Shown piece by piece: positions 8,735 through 18,195 of a stretch of DNA of 64,000 nt. The DNA comes from Streptomyces sp. NBC_01445 (GTDB lineage Bacteria > Actinomycetota > Actinomycetes > Streptomycetales > Streptomycetaceae), in assembly GCF_035918235.1 (NCBI RefSeq), contig NZ_CP109485.1, positions 806,001 to 870,000 on the forward strand, in the 5' to 3' direction. A program made the position numbers and the translations under genes. The notes beneath the pieces were generated by a model. The model had not been told where the DNA came from, searched no databases, and worked only from the letters and a program-made list of their open reading frames with translations. Numbering within the stretch: the stretch's first letter is position 1; every line of letters starts with the position of its first letter.

Positions 8735-9038
8735 CGGCACGTCACTACAGGCCGGTTGGCGCACTCGGCGGCCCACCCGTCAGGGGTCAGGCAGACGGAA
8801 GTGAAGGGGACCGGGCCTCACAGGTCGGGGCCCCGGCCTCCCTCACCGAGGTCGTCGGGGAGGCGTACCGCAGCGCCCGGGCCGTTCGGCGCAACGAGGA
8901 CGTCGCCGTGCGTCTGCGGCGCGTTGACGACCCGCGCATGGATCAGCTCTGCGTCGCCGGCGCACCGGGCCGATACGAGGACTTCTGCTGTCAGCCAAGA
9001 CCTCACCTCCGGCGTGGCATGGGCGGCAGAATCGTCGA
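8735..9038. other. 304-bp gap, no confident gene
   Basis: Short open frames exist on both strands (for example minus 8818-9006), but none has a clear start or a recognisable motif. The hydrolase that follows starts at 9039. Confidence 0.35.
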
Positions 9039-9737
9039 ATGCAGCAGGCGGTCTTCGTACTCGTACACAGTCCCTCCGTGGGTCCCTCGACCTGGCACCC
9101 GGTAGCCGAGCACCTCAAGGCGAGCGGTCACCAGGTGCGGGTGCCGTCACTCCTGCACATCGGCGCCGGTGTCCCGCCCTGCTGGCCCCGCGTCGTCAGT
9201 GCCGTCCGTGACGGACTCCGGGAGGTTCCGGCCGGCAGCCCTGTCACGTTGGTGGCCCACAGCAACGCCGGCTTGTTCCTCCCCGTGATCCGCACGGGGC
9301 TCGACCATCCGGTCAGCGGCTCGATCTTCGTCGATGCCGCGCTGCCGGCCCGCGTCGGACCAACTCCCCTGGCACCACCGGAGTTGCTGGAGTTCCTCAC
9401 GCCCATGGCCGTCAACGGCAGACTGCCGCGCTGGACCGACTGGTGGGACGAGGCCGACGTGGCACCCATGTTCTCGGATCCGACGATGCGTCAGACCGTT
9501 GTAGAGGAACAGCCCACCCTGCCGCTGTCCTACTACGAGCAGCGCGTCCCCGTCCCGGACGGGTGGGACGACCACCCGTGTTCCTACCTGCTGTTCGCCC
9601 CGCAGTACGAGGATGCCGCCGCCGAAGCCCGCGAACGCGGCTGGCGCGTGGCACACCTGCCGGGCGAACACCTCCACCAGATCATCGCCCCGGAAGCCAC
9701 GGCACAGCACCTCATCGAACTCGCCCGCACACCTTGA
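9039..9737 (+). CDS. alpha/beta hydrolase
   Basis: This 232-residue single-domain hydrolase begins with the strand-plus-oxyanion segment AVFVLVHSPSVGPSTWHPVA. The nucleophile elbow is VAHSNAG (about residue 70) and the catalytic His is in GEHLHQ near the C-terminus; an acid is probably in the FAPQYEDAA segment. Size and motifs fit small esterase-like hydrolases of the AB_hydrolase_6 group. The substrate is unknown. The GntR gene follows 63 bp downstream on the same strand. Confidence 0.8.
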   Translation: MQQAVFVLVHSPSVGPSTWHPVAEHLKASGHQVRVPSLLHIGAGVPPCWPRVVSAVRDGLREVPAGSPVTLVAHSNAGLFLPVIRTGLDHPVSGSIFVDAALPARVGPTPLAPPELLEFLTPMAVNGRLPRWTDWWDEADVAPMFSDPTMRQTVVEEQPTLPLSYYEQRVPVPDGWDDHPCSYLLFAPQYEDAAAEARERGWRVAHLPGEHLHQIIAPEATAQHLIELARTP

Positions 9738-9800
9738 CGCGCCGCCCGCTTCACCCCGACCGCACACCAAACGGTTCCGCCGCCGTGCGAGACTCGGGGC

Positions 9801-10439
9801 ATGGCAGGTTCTGGGGAGTTCGAGCCGGAGTCGGAGCGGGTTACGCGGCAGCTCCGGGACGACATTCTCGACGGTGTGCGCAAGCCCGGCAGCAAGCTCG
9901 TCGAGCGTGAGCTGGCGTCGCAGATAGGGGTGAGCCGCGTACCCGTGCGCGATGCCCTGCGGGTGCTCGTCGCCGAGGGTCTGGTCACGCCGCGACCACG
10001 GACGTGGGCGGTCGTAAGGGAGTTCACACCTACGGACATCGCGGATCTGAACGAGGTCCGCGAGGCCCTTGAGGTGATGACCTTCCGTCTCGCAGCTCAA
10101 CGCCGTGACCGTGCCGGGCTCGAGCAACTGCGGACGAAACTGGACGAGGAGCTGAGCGCCGCCCGGGCGGGCGACGCCGTGCGCGCCCGGCGCGCGGCGG
10201 CCGACTTCCACGAGACGGTGACGTCGATGGCGGCCAACGAGTTGCTGAGCGAGCTCGAAGTCACATTGCGCAGCCGGATGCGGTGGCTCCTTGGCCAGCA
10301 CGACGACCTGCTGGCGATGGCGTTGGAACACGAGGCCCTCTACGGCGCCATCGAGGACCGCGATGTCGCACTCGTCGAGGAACTCGTCGTCGAGCACCTG
10401 GCGAGCAGCCGGCGCGCGATCGCCAGCGGCCCTCACTGA
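9801..10439 (+). CDS. GntR family regulator, FadR/FCD subfamily
   Basis: The 212-residue protein has a winged HTH at about residues 14-72 (ERELASQIGVSRVPVRDAL is the recognition unit) and an all-helical FCD ligand domain from about 85 on (LNEVREALEVMTFRL, HETVTSMAAN with the metal or carboxylate-binding His). FCD regulators usually sense organic acids or their amides and repress nearby catabolic operons. It lies beside the amidohydrolase/ABC cassette. The TTGGTRTACC boxes found in that cassette's promoter region match the TNGTNNNACNA type known for FadR-like proteins, so I infer it controls the cassette. Confidence 0.85.
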   Translation: MAGSGEFEPESERVTRQLRDDILDGVRKPGSKLVERELASQIGVSRVPVRDALRVLVAEGLVTPRPRTWAVVREFTPTDIADLNEVREALEVMTFRLAAQRRDRAGLEQLRTKLDEELSAARAGDAVRARRAAADFHETVTSMAANELLSELEVTLRSRMRWLLGQHDDLLAMALEHEALYGAIEDRDVALVEELVVEHLASSRRAIASGPH

Positions 10440-10674
10440 CCACAGCCCCGGCCCCCGCCCCCGCTCAGCGGCCGATACCCCTAGGTGGCGTGCCGCGGCC
10501 CAGCCACTGCGAGAGCGTCCGTCGCGGGGGCCGCACGGTGATGTCGCCGCCGCGGGACTGTCCGGCCAGCTGCACCCGTCCGTGCCGGACGCCGGCCGGA
10601 TGCTGATGTCTCCGCTGCCGCGCACCAGGCCGTCGGTGATCACGTGTCATGAACCGCAGACCTGCGGCCCCGGA

Positions 10675-11886
10675 TCAGCCCCGCACCAACGCCAGTTGGT
10701 CGGCGACGACCACTCCGTCGTGCAGGACCGTGCGGTCCGTGCCGCGGTCCATCACCGCGCTGGACGGTGTCTCGCCGTCGACAATGAGCAGGTCGGCGCG
10801 GTCACCGACCGCCAAGCCGGGCCGGTCGGCAACCCCGGCCGGCCGGGCCACGTCGTGGCTCATGATCGACGCCCCGCCGATCGTCGCGATCGCCAGGGAC
10901 ATCTCGATCAGCTCGTCACGGCGGAAGTTGTTGGTGAAGGCGAGCTGCCAGGTGCGGTCGAGCATGTCGCAGTTGCCGTACGGGCTCCAGTAGTCGCGCT
11001 GGCCGTCCTCGCCCAGGCCCACGCGCACGCCCGCCTCCGTCAGATCGACCAGTGACAGCTGCCCACGGGCAGACGGCGCCACCGTGGCCATCGCGATGTC
11101 CAGCTCGGCGAAGTCGTCGATGATGCGGCGGCTCACCGACTCGGAGACCGAGCCCAGTTCATAGGCGTGGGACATCGTGACCTTGCCCTGCATGCCGAGC
11201 GCCCGGGTACGCTCAAGGATCAGATCGGTGGAGAACACACCCAGCTCCCCGGGCTCGTGCAGGTGGATGTCGACCTCGACCTGGTACTTCTCCGCGAGCC
11301 CGAACACGACGTCCAGGTGGCCCTTGGGGTCCCGGTCCAGGGTGCAGGGATCGATGCCGCCCATCACGTCGGCGCCCCCCTTCAGCGAGGCCTCCAGGTA
11401 TTCGACGGTGCCCTTCTCGCGGAGGATGCCCGCCTGCGGGAACGTCATGATCTGGACCTCGGCCTGATCGGCGAACTTCTCCTTCGCGGCCACCACCGCC
11501 TCGAACTTCTCGAGCTTGCAGTCCACGTCGACCTGGGCGTACGACCGCACACGGGTGGTGCCGCGGGCGATCATCCGCTCCAGTGTGCCCGCGACGCGCT
11601 CCACGAGCGGGACCTCCGCGGAGCGCCAGTTCTCGCGGTCGTTCATGGTCATCGTCCACACTCCCGGACCGCCGGTGTGCGGCCGGAACGGCAGGCCGAT
11701 CCGGGTCGAGTCCAGATGCACGTGCACGTCGCTGAACGACGGCAGCAGCAGCCGGCCGCGGCCCGCCACCACCTCACCGTCCGGCTGCGCGGCCGGGTCG
11801 TGCGGGCGGATCGCCGCGATGCGGTCACCTGACAGGACGACGTCGCTGCGCTCGCCACCCCACGGACGGACGTCACGGATCAACAC
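10675..11886 (-). CDS. cytosine-deaminase-like amidohydrolase
   Basis: This protein of about 403 residues belongs to the metal-dependent amidohydrolase superfamily, CodA/AtzC branch. Visible ligands are DVHVHLDS (HxH), DIHLHEPGE, MSHAYELG and the Asp in GLGEDGQRDYWSPYG, a segment characteristic of cytosine-deaminase relatives. It probably hydrolyses a C-N bond of a heterocyclic or amide substrate brought in by the adjacent importer. It is the last gene of the minus-strand set. GTG at 11886 has AAAGG eight bases upstream; GTG at 11895 is an alternative start with the SD too close. Confidence 0.8.
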   Translation of the reverse strand: MLIRDVRPWGGERSDVVLSGDRIAAIRPHDPAAQPDGEVVAGRGRLLLPSFSDVHVHLDSTRIGLPFRPHTGGPGVWTMTMNDRENWRSAEVPLVERVAGTLERMIARGTTRVRSYAQVDVDCKLEKFEAVVAAKEKFADQAEVQIMTFPQAGILREKGTVEYLEASLKGGADVMGGIDPCTLDRDPKGHLDVVFGLAEKYQVEVDIHLHEPGELGVFSTDLILERTRALGMQGKVTMSHAYELGSVSESVSRRIIDDFAELDIAMATVAPSARGQLSLVDLTEAGVRVGLGEDGQRDYWSPYGNCDMLDRTWQLAFTNNFRRDELIEMSLAIATIGGASIMSHDVARPAGVADRPGLAVGDRADLLIVDGETPSSAVMDRGTDRTVLHDGVVVADQLALVRG

Positions 11887-11958
11887 TGCTGTCACCTTTC
11901 TGCTGTGCCTTGTGGTGTGCTGCTGGCGGTACTGCTGTGCGTGTGGACAGGGGCCGGG

Positions 11959-12963
11959 CTACCGGGACGTCGTCGTGGCCAGTGTCTCGGCGGTGACGTC
12001 GGTGTGGTGGCAGGCGATGTCTCCGCTCGGCACGCTCTCCGTGCACAACTGGCGACGTTCCGGATCCAGTTGCGTATGCACGGGGCACCTGGACTGGAAC
12101 ACACAGCCCCGCGGAGGGTCGGCCGGGCTGGGCAGATCGCCCTTCAGCCGGATCCGCCCGCTCCGGTCCGCCGCCGGGTCGGGCTGCGGTACTGCGGACA
12201 GCAGCGCCCGCGTATACGGGTGTTCCGGAGCGCCGAAGACCCTTGAGGTGTCTCCGTATTCCATGATCTTGCCGAGGTACATCACCGCGATGCGGTCGGC
12301 GAAGTGCTGGACCACGGACAGATCGTGGGCGATGAAGAGGTAGGCCACCCCGGTGTCCCGCTGGATGTCCTCGAGGAGGTTGATGACCTGCGCCTGTACC
12401 GAGACGTCCAGGGCGGACACGGGTTCGTCGCAGATGATGAGCTGCGGGTCCAGGGCGAGCGCCCGGGCGATGCCCACGCGCTGCTTCTGGCCGCCCGAGA
12501 ACTCGTGCGGGAAGCGGTTGTAGTGGTCGGGGCGCAGGCCCACCCGGTCCATCAGGTCCCGCACCTTGGCCTTGACGCCGCCGGCCGGCGTGATCCGCTG
12601 GGCGAGGAGCGGTGCGGCGATCGCGCTGCCCACGGACTGGCGGGGGTTGAGAGAGGACGAGGGGTTCTGGAACACCATCTGCACCCGGCGCCGGTATTCC
12701 TGCAGTTCCGACCGGCGTAGCTCGGCGATCTCCCGGCCGTCGAGCCGGATGCTCCCGGACGTCGGCTCGAGGAGTCGCATGAGCAGTCGGCCGGTGGTCG
12801 ACTTGCCGCAGCCTGACTCCCCCACCAGGCCGAGGGTCTGTCCGGCGTCGACGGAGAAGCTGACGCCGTCCACGGCTTTGATCGCGCCGCCGCCGGGCCT
12901 GAAGGCGCGGGAGCGGATCGGGAAGTGCTTGGTCAGGTCGGTGACCTCCAGCAGCGGCGTCAT
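11959..12963 (-). CDS. oligopeptide/dipeptide ABC transporter ATP-binding protein (DppF/OppF type)
   Basis: The 334-residue ATPase has Walker A GESGCGKST at 48-56, the signature FSGGQKQRVG, Walker B LIICDEP with SALDVSVQAQ, and the switch His in FIAHDLSV. The C-terminal extension with GCVFQSRCP is the cysteine-bearing oligo_HPY region found in peptide-importer ATPases. It overlaps the preceding ATPase by ATGA, indicating translational coupling. It powers the importer encoded by the four genes upstream. Confidence 0.92.
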   Translation of the reverse strand: MTPLLEVTDLTKHFPIRSRAFRPGGGAIKAVDGVSFSVDAGQTLGLVGESGCGKSTTGRLLMRLLEPTSGSIRLDGREIAELRRSELQEYRRRVQMVFQNPSSSLNPRQSVGSAIAAPLLAQRITPAGGVKAKVRDLMDRVGLRPDHYNRFPHEFSGGQKQRVGIARALALDPQLIICDEPVSALDVSVQAQVINLLEDIQRDTGVAYLFIAHDLSVVQHFADRIAVMYLGKIMEYGDTSRVFGAPEHPYTRALLSAVPQPDPAADRSGRIRLKGDLPSPADPPRGCVFQSRCPVHTQLDPERRQLCTESVPSGDIACHHTDVTAETLATTTSR

Positions 12964-13973
12964 CGGGCCACCTCTCCGGTCGGTTGCAGCGTCTCGAGGT
13001 GGCACCGCGAGGGGTGCCCGTCGATGCCGGTCAGTGTCGGGCGGCGCGTACCGCAGGCGTCGTCGGGCACCAGGTGTGTCTTCGGGCAGCGGTCGGCGAA
13101 GAGGCAGCCGTCGGGCAGCGCCAACAGTGAGGGCGGGAAGCCCGGGATGGGGTTGAGCCGCTCGGACCGCTGCGCCAGCGACGGCATCGAGGCCAGCAGT
13201 CCCTGGGTGTACGGGTGTCGCGGGTCCTTGAAGAGGTTCGCGACGGTCGCCTGCTCCACGCACTCACCGCCGTACATCACCACGACCTGGTGACACACCT
13301 CGGCGACCACGCCGAGGTCGTGGGTCACCAGGATGACGGAGGTCCCGGTCTCGTCCTGCAACTCGTTCAGCAGGTCGAGGATCTGGGCCTGCACGGTGAC
13401 GTCGAGGGCCGTGGTGGGTTCGTCGGCGATCAGCAGCTCGGGTTCGCAGACAAGGGCCATGGCGATCATCGCGCGCTGCCGCATACCGCCGGAGAACTCG
13501 TGCGGGTAGGCCGAGTAGCGGCGTTTCGGGTCGGGGATCCCGACGCGGCCGAGCATGTCGACGGCGACCTGTGCCGCGGCCTTCTTGGACACGTTGTTGT
13601 GCACCCGGTAGGCCTCGGCGATCTGGGCGCCGACGGGGTAGAAGGGGTGCATGGCCGACAGCGGGTCCTGGAAGATCATCGCGATCTTCTTGCCGCGGTA
13701 GGCGCGCATCTGCGTCTCGGTGAGGGTGTTGAGGTCCTGTCCGTCGAGGAGGATCTGTCCGGTGACGGCGGCCGTGGTGTCCTTGAGCAGGCCCATGAGC
13801 GCCTGGGACGTGACGGTCTTGCCGGAGCCGGATTCGCCGACGATTCCTACGGTTTCCCCACGCGCCAGGGTCAGGTCCATCCCGTTGACGGCGTGCACGA
13901 CGCCGTCGTCGGTCGGGAAGGACACCCGTAGATCGCGGATTGCCAGCATGGGCGCGGCTTCGGGCGTGGTCAT
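12960..13973 (-). CDS. oligopeptide/dipeptide ABC transporter ATP-binding protein (DppD/OppD type)
   Basis: The 337-residue ATPase has Walker A GESGSGKT at 46-53, signature [10 protein letters not shown], Walker [13 protein letters not shown] and switch His in LVTHDLGV. The C-terminal oligo_HPY part contains GCLFADRCP. Its ATG overlaps the permease stop by one base (TGATG) and its own stop overlaps the next ATPase start, so the set is one transcript. It pairs with the DppF-type ATPase as the heterodimeric motor. Confidence 0.92.
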   Translation of the reverse strand: MTTPEAAPMLAIRDLRVSFPTDDGVVHAVNGMDLTLARGETVGIVGESGSGKTVTSQALMGLLKDTTAAVTGQILLDGQDLNTLTETQMRAYRGKKIAMIFQDPLSAMHPFYPVGAQIAEAYRVHNNVSKKAAAQVAVDMLGRVGIPDPKRRYSAYPHEFSGGMRQRAMIAMALVCEPELLIADEPTTALDVTVQAQILDLLNELQDETGTSVILVTHDLGVVAEVCHQVVVMYGGECVEQATVANLFKDPRHPYTQGLLASMPSLAQRSERLNPIPGFPPSLLALPDGCLFADRCPKTHLVPDDACGTRRPTLTGIDGHPSRCHLETLQPTGEVAR

Positions 13974-14974
13974 CAGGCGACCCTCACTCGCGGGTCGATC
14001 ACCGCGTAGGCGATGTCGACCAGGACGTTGGCGACAATGATGAAGAACGCGGCCATCATGGTGATGGCCATGGTGACCGGCAGGTCGCCGGCCTGCGCGG
14101 CGTGCACCGCGGTGAAGCCGACGCCGGGCACCGAGAAGATCTGCTCGGTGAGTACGGCGCCGCCGAGCAGCCCGCCGATGTCGAGGCCGAGCATGGTGAC
14201 GACCGGAGTGATGCCGGCCCGCGCGCCGTGCTTGAACACGATGCTGCGCCGGGACAGTCCCTTTGCGCGGGCGGTACGCATGAAGTCCTCGCCGAAGGTC
14301 TCCAGCATGTTGCTGCGGGTGACCCGGATGTACTGCGCGCTGAACAGAACGGCCAGCGCCACCCAGGGCAACAGGTAGTTCAAGAACCAGCCACCGGGAC
14401 CCGCCGCGTCGAACGGCGTGGCGATCTCGTTGGTGGTGAACGGCAGCAGGTCCAGCGTGCTGACGAACAGGAGCAGCAGCAACAGGCCGGTCACCGGAAT
14501 GGGCAGCGAGACGCCGACGGAGGCGCCGCCGACGATCAGCTTGTCGGCGAACCGGCCCTTGCGGAGCGCCGCGAGCAGGCCGAGGCCCACACCGGCGATG
14601 GTCCACAGCACGATCGCACCGCTGGCCACCGACAGTGTGTACGGCAGGGCCCGGCCGATGATCGTGGTGACGTCCTCGTTGGTCTGGAACGACTTGCCCA
14701 GGCACGGCCAGTTGCACAGGGTCTCGGCGCCGGGTGCGCCGACCGTGTGGCTGCTCACCAGCCCCGACATGTACGTGAAGTACTGGGTGAGGAAGGGCTT
14801 GTCCATCCCGAGCGCGACCCGGGCCTCGGCGATGCGCTGCGGTGTGCACTCCTGACCGCAGGCCGCCGCGGCCGGGTCCGCCGGGCCGAGCTGGAACAGA
14901 CTGAACGTCACGAAGCTGATGACAAACAGGAGCACGATCATCGCGACGAAGCGCCGCATCAGGAAACTGGTCAT
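13973..14974 (-). CDS. ABC transporter permease (DppB/OppB type)
   Basis: This 333-residue inner-membrane protein has an N-terminal helix (FVAMIVLLFVISFVTFSLFQL), an extracytoplasmic loop of about 80 residues with two Cys pairs (ACGQECTP, LCNWPCLG), and five further helices. The ATPase-coupling EAA loop is TARAKGLSRRSIVFKHGARAG. It forms half of the channel of the importer. The EAA loop and length are normal for the family; the two Cys pairs suggest disulfides in the loop. Confidence 0.92.
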   Translation of the reverse strand: MTSFLMRRFVAMIVLLFVISFVTFSLFQLGPADPAAAACGQECTPQRIAEARVALGMDKPFLTQYFTYMSGLVSSHTVGAPGAETLCNWPCLGKSFQTNEDVTTIIGRALPYTLSVASGAIVLWTIAGVGLGLLAALRKGRFADKLIVGGASVGVSLPIPVTGLLLLLLFVSTLDLLPFTTNEIATPFDAAGPGGWFLNYLLPWVALAVLFSAQYIRVTRSNMLETFGEDFMRTARAKGLSRRSIVFKHGARAGITPVVTMLGLDIGGLLGGAVLTEQIFSVPGVGFTAVHAAQAGDLPVTMAITMMAAFFIIVANVLVDIAYAVIDPRVRVA

Positions 14975-15036
14975 GGGTGCGACCTGCCGGCTCGGGATGA
15001 ACTCACCGTTCGATTACCTCTCTTGTGCTGCGCGCG

Positions 15037-16755
15037 TCAGTGCTCGGCGCCGACGATCGACAGGTCTATGGCGCCGAAGAAGTACCCCATCTGGGCGCCT
15101 CGGACCTTGGAGCCGACCACGCTGCTGGTGTAGCTGCGCACCAGCGGGACGAGCGGGTAGGCCTGCATGGTCCGGTCGAAGAGGGTGGCCCACTTCTTGC
15201 CCAGCTCTTCGCTGGTCCCGTTGGTGCCGCGGAGCTTGTACATGTCGCGGGCGATCTTCGGGTCGTGGAAGCGCGGGATGTTGGAGAAGCCGTAGGTCTT
15301 GCCGTCCAGGCTCGGCCCCACGTTCGGGTCTACGGTGGTGCGCACCGAACCGCTGTCGGCGCCGCCGCACCAGCCGCTGCGGGCGATGTCGGGCATCTGG
15401 TCACCGGCCAGCACGGTGTAGTAGTTGGCGGCCGGGATCGGGCGCAGTTGCAGGTCGATGCCGAGCTTCTTGAGGTTCTGCTGGAGCACGGTGCCGACGT
15501 TCTTGTAGCGGGCGTTGGTGTCCGCGTAGCCGTAGACCAGCTTCTTGGGGACCTTCTTTCCCTTCAGGAGCTTCTTGGCCTCGTCGAGCTTCGGCTTGCC
15601 CGCGGGGTCCAGGTCGGTGTGCTGGGCGACGTAACCGCGCTGGGCCGGGTTGATGTACGACTGGGCCACCTTGCCGAAGCGTGCGCCGCCGTACTGGACC
15701 TGGATGGAGCCGCGGTCGATGGAGAGTGCCATCGCCTTGCGGACGTCGGGGTCCTTGATGGTCTCGGTGTTGAAGTTGAGCACGTCCGTGCAGCCCAGCA
15801 GACCGGCCGCGGTGCGCTTCTTGACCTTGGGGTCGTTGAGCTTGGCCGCGTCGGACGCCTGGAGTCCGCCGTTGCTGTCCAGCGTGATCGCCGTCGGGTC
15901 CGAGTCGGCGAGCAGCTGCTGGCTGATGGTGGCCTGGGCCGTGGACAGCGAGAAGGTGAACGTGTCAGGCAGGGCAGGTCTGTTGGGGTCGGTGGCCGGG
16001 TCCCACTGGTCGTTGCGGACCAGCTTCATCGAACGCCCGCGGTCGTACGACTTGATCTTGTACGGGCCCGAGGAGACCGGGTGGTTGGTGTAGTCGAGCT
16101 TGGTGTCCTCGGCCTTCGGCACCGGCGCCGTGTTCGACCGTGACACCAGCGCGGGGAACTCCGCGAACGGCTGCTTGAGGTGGAAGACGACGGTGTGGTC
16201 GTCGGGGGTGTCGATCGCCTTGAAGTCGCCGCCGGCGTACGGGCCCTTGTAGCCGTCGTCGGCCAGGGCCGAGTTCAGCTCCTGCGGTGCCTGGGTGTAG
16301 ACGTCGCGGGCGTAGGTGCGCTCGACGCCGTACTTGATGGCCTTGCTGGTGATCGGCGTGCCGTCCTCGAACTTCAGCCCCTTCTTGAGGGTGTAGGTCC
16401 AGGTGAGGCCGTCGGCGGAGGGCTTGCCCAGGTCGGTGGCCAGGTCCGGCACGATGGTCGGCGGCCGGCCGGCGGTCTCCTTGGCCATGGTCAGCGTGCG
16501 GTAGTACAGCTGGCCGACGTTGGCGGTCTGTACGTAGTTGCTGTTGCCGGGGTCCAGGGTCTGGAAGTCCGAGGACATCAGGACGTTGATGTTCCCGCCC
16601 TTGGCGGTGTACCCCTTGCCGACGGTCACCGGCGCGTAGGCGTCCGCCTTGGCGCCGGCCCGGTCACCGGGGGTGGGCTTGGGGCCACCGCAGGCGGTGA
16701 GGGCCAGCCCGGCACTCACCGTCAGGGCGAGCGCCGCCTTGGTGCTTCGATTCAC
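15037..16755 (-). CDS. ABC transporter substrate-binding lipoprotein (SBP_bac_5)
   Basis: The 572-residue lipoprotein has a signal peptide ending in the lipobox LTAC-G (Cys22), so it is anchored outside the membrane. SBP_bac_5 features include FQTLDPGNSNYVQTANVGQL, ATDLGKPSADGLTWTYTLKK, PYKIKSYDRG and DVRKAMALSIDR. The family binds peptides, nickel complexes and other small polar solutes; the ligand here is unknown, but the neighbouring amidohydrolases suggest a nitrogen heterocycle or amide. SD AAGGAG precedes the GTG at 16755. It lies between the two permease genes. Confidence 0.93.
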   Translation of the reverse strand: MNRSTKAALALTVSAGLALTACGGPKPTPGDRAGAKADAYAPVTVGKGYTAKGGNINVLMSSDFQTLDPGNSNYVQTANVGQLYYRTLTMAKETAGRPPTIVPDLATDLGKPSADGLTWTYTLKKGLKFEDGTPITSKAIKYGVERTYARDVYTQAPQELNSALADDGYKGPYAGGDFKAIDTPDDHTVVFHLKQPFAEFPALVSRSNTAPVPKAEDTKLDYTNHPVSSGPYKIKSYDRGRSMKLVRNDQWDPATDPNRPALPDTFTFSLSTAQATISQQLLADSDPTAITLDSNGGLQASDAAKLNDPKVKKRTAAGLLGCTDVLNFNTETIKDPDVRKAMALSIDRGSIQVQYGGARFGKVAQSYINPAQRGYVAQHTDLDPAGKPKLDEAKKLLKGKKVPKKLVYGYADTNARYKNVGTVLQQNLKKLGIDLQLRPIPAANYYTVLAGDQMPDIARSGWCGGADSGSVRTTVDPNVGPSLDGKTYGFSNIPRFHDPKIARDMYKLRGTNGTSEELGKKWATLFDRTMQAYPLVPLVRSYTSSVVGSKVRGAQMGYFFGAIDLSIVGAEH

Positions 16756-16838
16756 TGCGTCTCCTTGCGGACGGGAAAGGGATGGCGCACGTCAGGGGGC
16801 GACCCGAGGTGCACCACGGTGGATCAGAGGTGGGTGGA

Positions 16839-17924
16839 TCAGCTTCGGGACGACTTCGGGTCGAGGGCGTCCCGGACCGCGTCGCCGAGCAGGTTGAAGG
16901 CGAGCACGGTGATCACCAGTGCGCCGGCCGGGACGGCCAGGAACCACGGGTCGGAGAGGTACCAGTTCCCCGACTGGGCCGCGTTGAGCATCTGGCCCCA
17001 GGAGGGCGTGGGGTCCTTGACCCCGACGCCGAGGAACGACAGGGCCGCTTCCGCGGTGATGTTGGTGGGGATCATCATGGTCGCGTAGACCAGCACGACC
17101 CCCATGACGTTCGGGATGATCTGCCGGAAGATGATGCTCCGGTGGGAGGCACCGTAGGCCTGGGCGGCCTCGACGAACTCCTGCTGCCGGATCGAGAGCA
17201 CCTGGCCACGCACGACTCTCGCCAGGTACGCCCAGCCGAAGAAGCCGAGGATGATCACCAGTGAGGCGATCGGCACCAGGCTGCCCGAGTCGAGGGAGGT
17301 GCCCCGCAGCCGGGACTGGAGGATCGGGGTCAGCGACAGGACGAGCAGCAGGTGCGGGAAGGCCAGGAACAGGTCCATCACGCGGCTGATCACCATGTCG
17401 ACCTTGCCGCCGAAGTATCCGGCGGCCGCGCCGAGCACGGTGCCGAGGACCACCGACACCACGGTCGACAGCAGCGCGATGGTGAGGGAGATCCTCGCGC
17501 CGTAGGCCATGCGGGCGAAGATGTCGCGCCCGAGCCCTGGTTCGAGACCGAGCCAGTGCTCCCCGGACGGGAAGCGGTAGTACGACAGCGGCAGGCCCGG
17601 TGTGTCGAAGTCGTCCAGGAATTCGGGCCCGGTCCTGGCGCTGAACGGGTCGGAGCCCTCGATGGCCACCAGCACCGGGGCCAGGATGGCGAACAGCACC
17701 ATCAGGGCCACCACGATCAGCGCGGCGACGGCGATCCGGCTGCGCCGAATGCGAAGCCATGCCGTGCCGAGCAGCGATCGCGCGGTGGCGATCTCGGCGG
17801 TGGGCTCGCGCTCGGTCGGTGCGGCCTCGGACTCCGGTGAAGGCAGGGTGGCCACCTGCCCTTCGGAGGGCTCCGGCGCGCTGACGCGGCGCGTCCGACT
17901 CGGCGACTCATGCGGATCCGGCAC
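16839..17924 (-). CDS. ABC transporter permease (DppC/OppC type)
   Basis: This protein of 361 residues has an unusually long hydrophilic N-terminus (about 65 residues rich in Pro, Glu and Ser) before the first helix AVAALIVVALMVLFAILAP. The usual OppC_N loop is followed by five helices and the EAA segment EAAQAYGASHRSIIFRQIIP. GTG at 17924 has AAGGA five bases upstream, so I prefer it to longer starts. As first gene it probably shares a promoter region with the divergent amidohydrolase at 18196. Confidence 0.9.
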   Translation of the reverse strand: MPDPHESPSRTRRVSAPEPSEGQVATLPSPESEAAPTEREPTAEIATARSLLGTAWLRIRRSRIAVAALIVVALMVLFAILAPVLVAIEGSDPFSARTGPEFLDDFDTPGLPLSYYRFPSGEHWLGLEPGLGRDIFARMAYGARISLTIALLSTVVSVVLGTVLGAAAGYFGGKVDMVISRVMDLFLAFPHLLLVLSLTPILQSRLRGTSLDSGSLVPIASLVIILGFFGWAYLARVVRGQVLSIRQQEFVEAAQAYGASHRSIIFRQIIPNVMGVVLVYATMMIPTNITAEAALSFLGVGVKDPTPSWGQMLNAAQSGNWYLSDPWFLAVPAGALVITVLAFNLLGDAVRDALDPKSSRS

Positions 17925-17962
17925 GTCGATCCTTCGGTGCTCAGGGGTGTGGGTGGCCGGAA

Positions 17963-17974
17963 CGGTATACCAAG
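17963..17974 (-). promoter_or_regulatory. GntR-type operator box upstream of the ABC operon
   Basis: On the minus strand this reads CTTGGTATACCG, with core palindrome GGTATACC (17964-17971). It lies 39 bp upstream of the permease start. It shares CTTGGTRTACC with the box at 18167-18178 on the other side of the same divergent region and fits the FadR-type consensus. Confidence 0.55.
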
Positions 17975-18166
17975 AATCGTGGTTTCCACCAGGGTGATGT
18001 GACATCCGGTGCAGCACCGTTGCGCAGCCCACAAATCGGCCTTACTTCCCTTGTCATCGGCGGGTTATGGTCATGCGGAGAGCGGTGCGAGCCCGGTGCC
18101 GGCGACCTGTCCGATGGTGCGGCGCAGCCCTTTGCACCCCGGGATTTCGGCGGCCGATCCGCCTAC

Positions 18167-18178
18167 TTGGTGTACCAA
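18167..18178 (+). promoter_or_regulatory. GntR-type operator box upstream of the amidohydrolase
   Basis: TTGGT-GT-ACCAA is a perfect inverted repeat just upstream of the SD of the gene at 18196, a good position for repression. Its match to the box at 17963-17974 suggests one regulator acting on both divergent promoters, probably the GntR encoded at 9801. Confidence 0.6.
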
Positions 18179-18195
18179 ATCTGAAAGGGATGTCG

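Noticed and set aside
8818..9006. 62-codon minus-strand frame before the hydrolase at 9039
   Set aside because: There is no start signal, and similar open frames occur on the other strand, as expected by chance in GC-rich DNA.
10440..10674. Minus-strand frames between the GntR and deaminase-like genes
   Set aside because: They overlap in two frames, lack a start and a family, and the gap is only 235 bp between convergent genes.
13960..15133. Long plus-strand frame antisense to the importer genes
   Set aside because: It is rich in Arg, Gly, His and Gln as expected of antisense frames in GC-rich genes and overlaps well-supported ABC genes.
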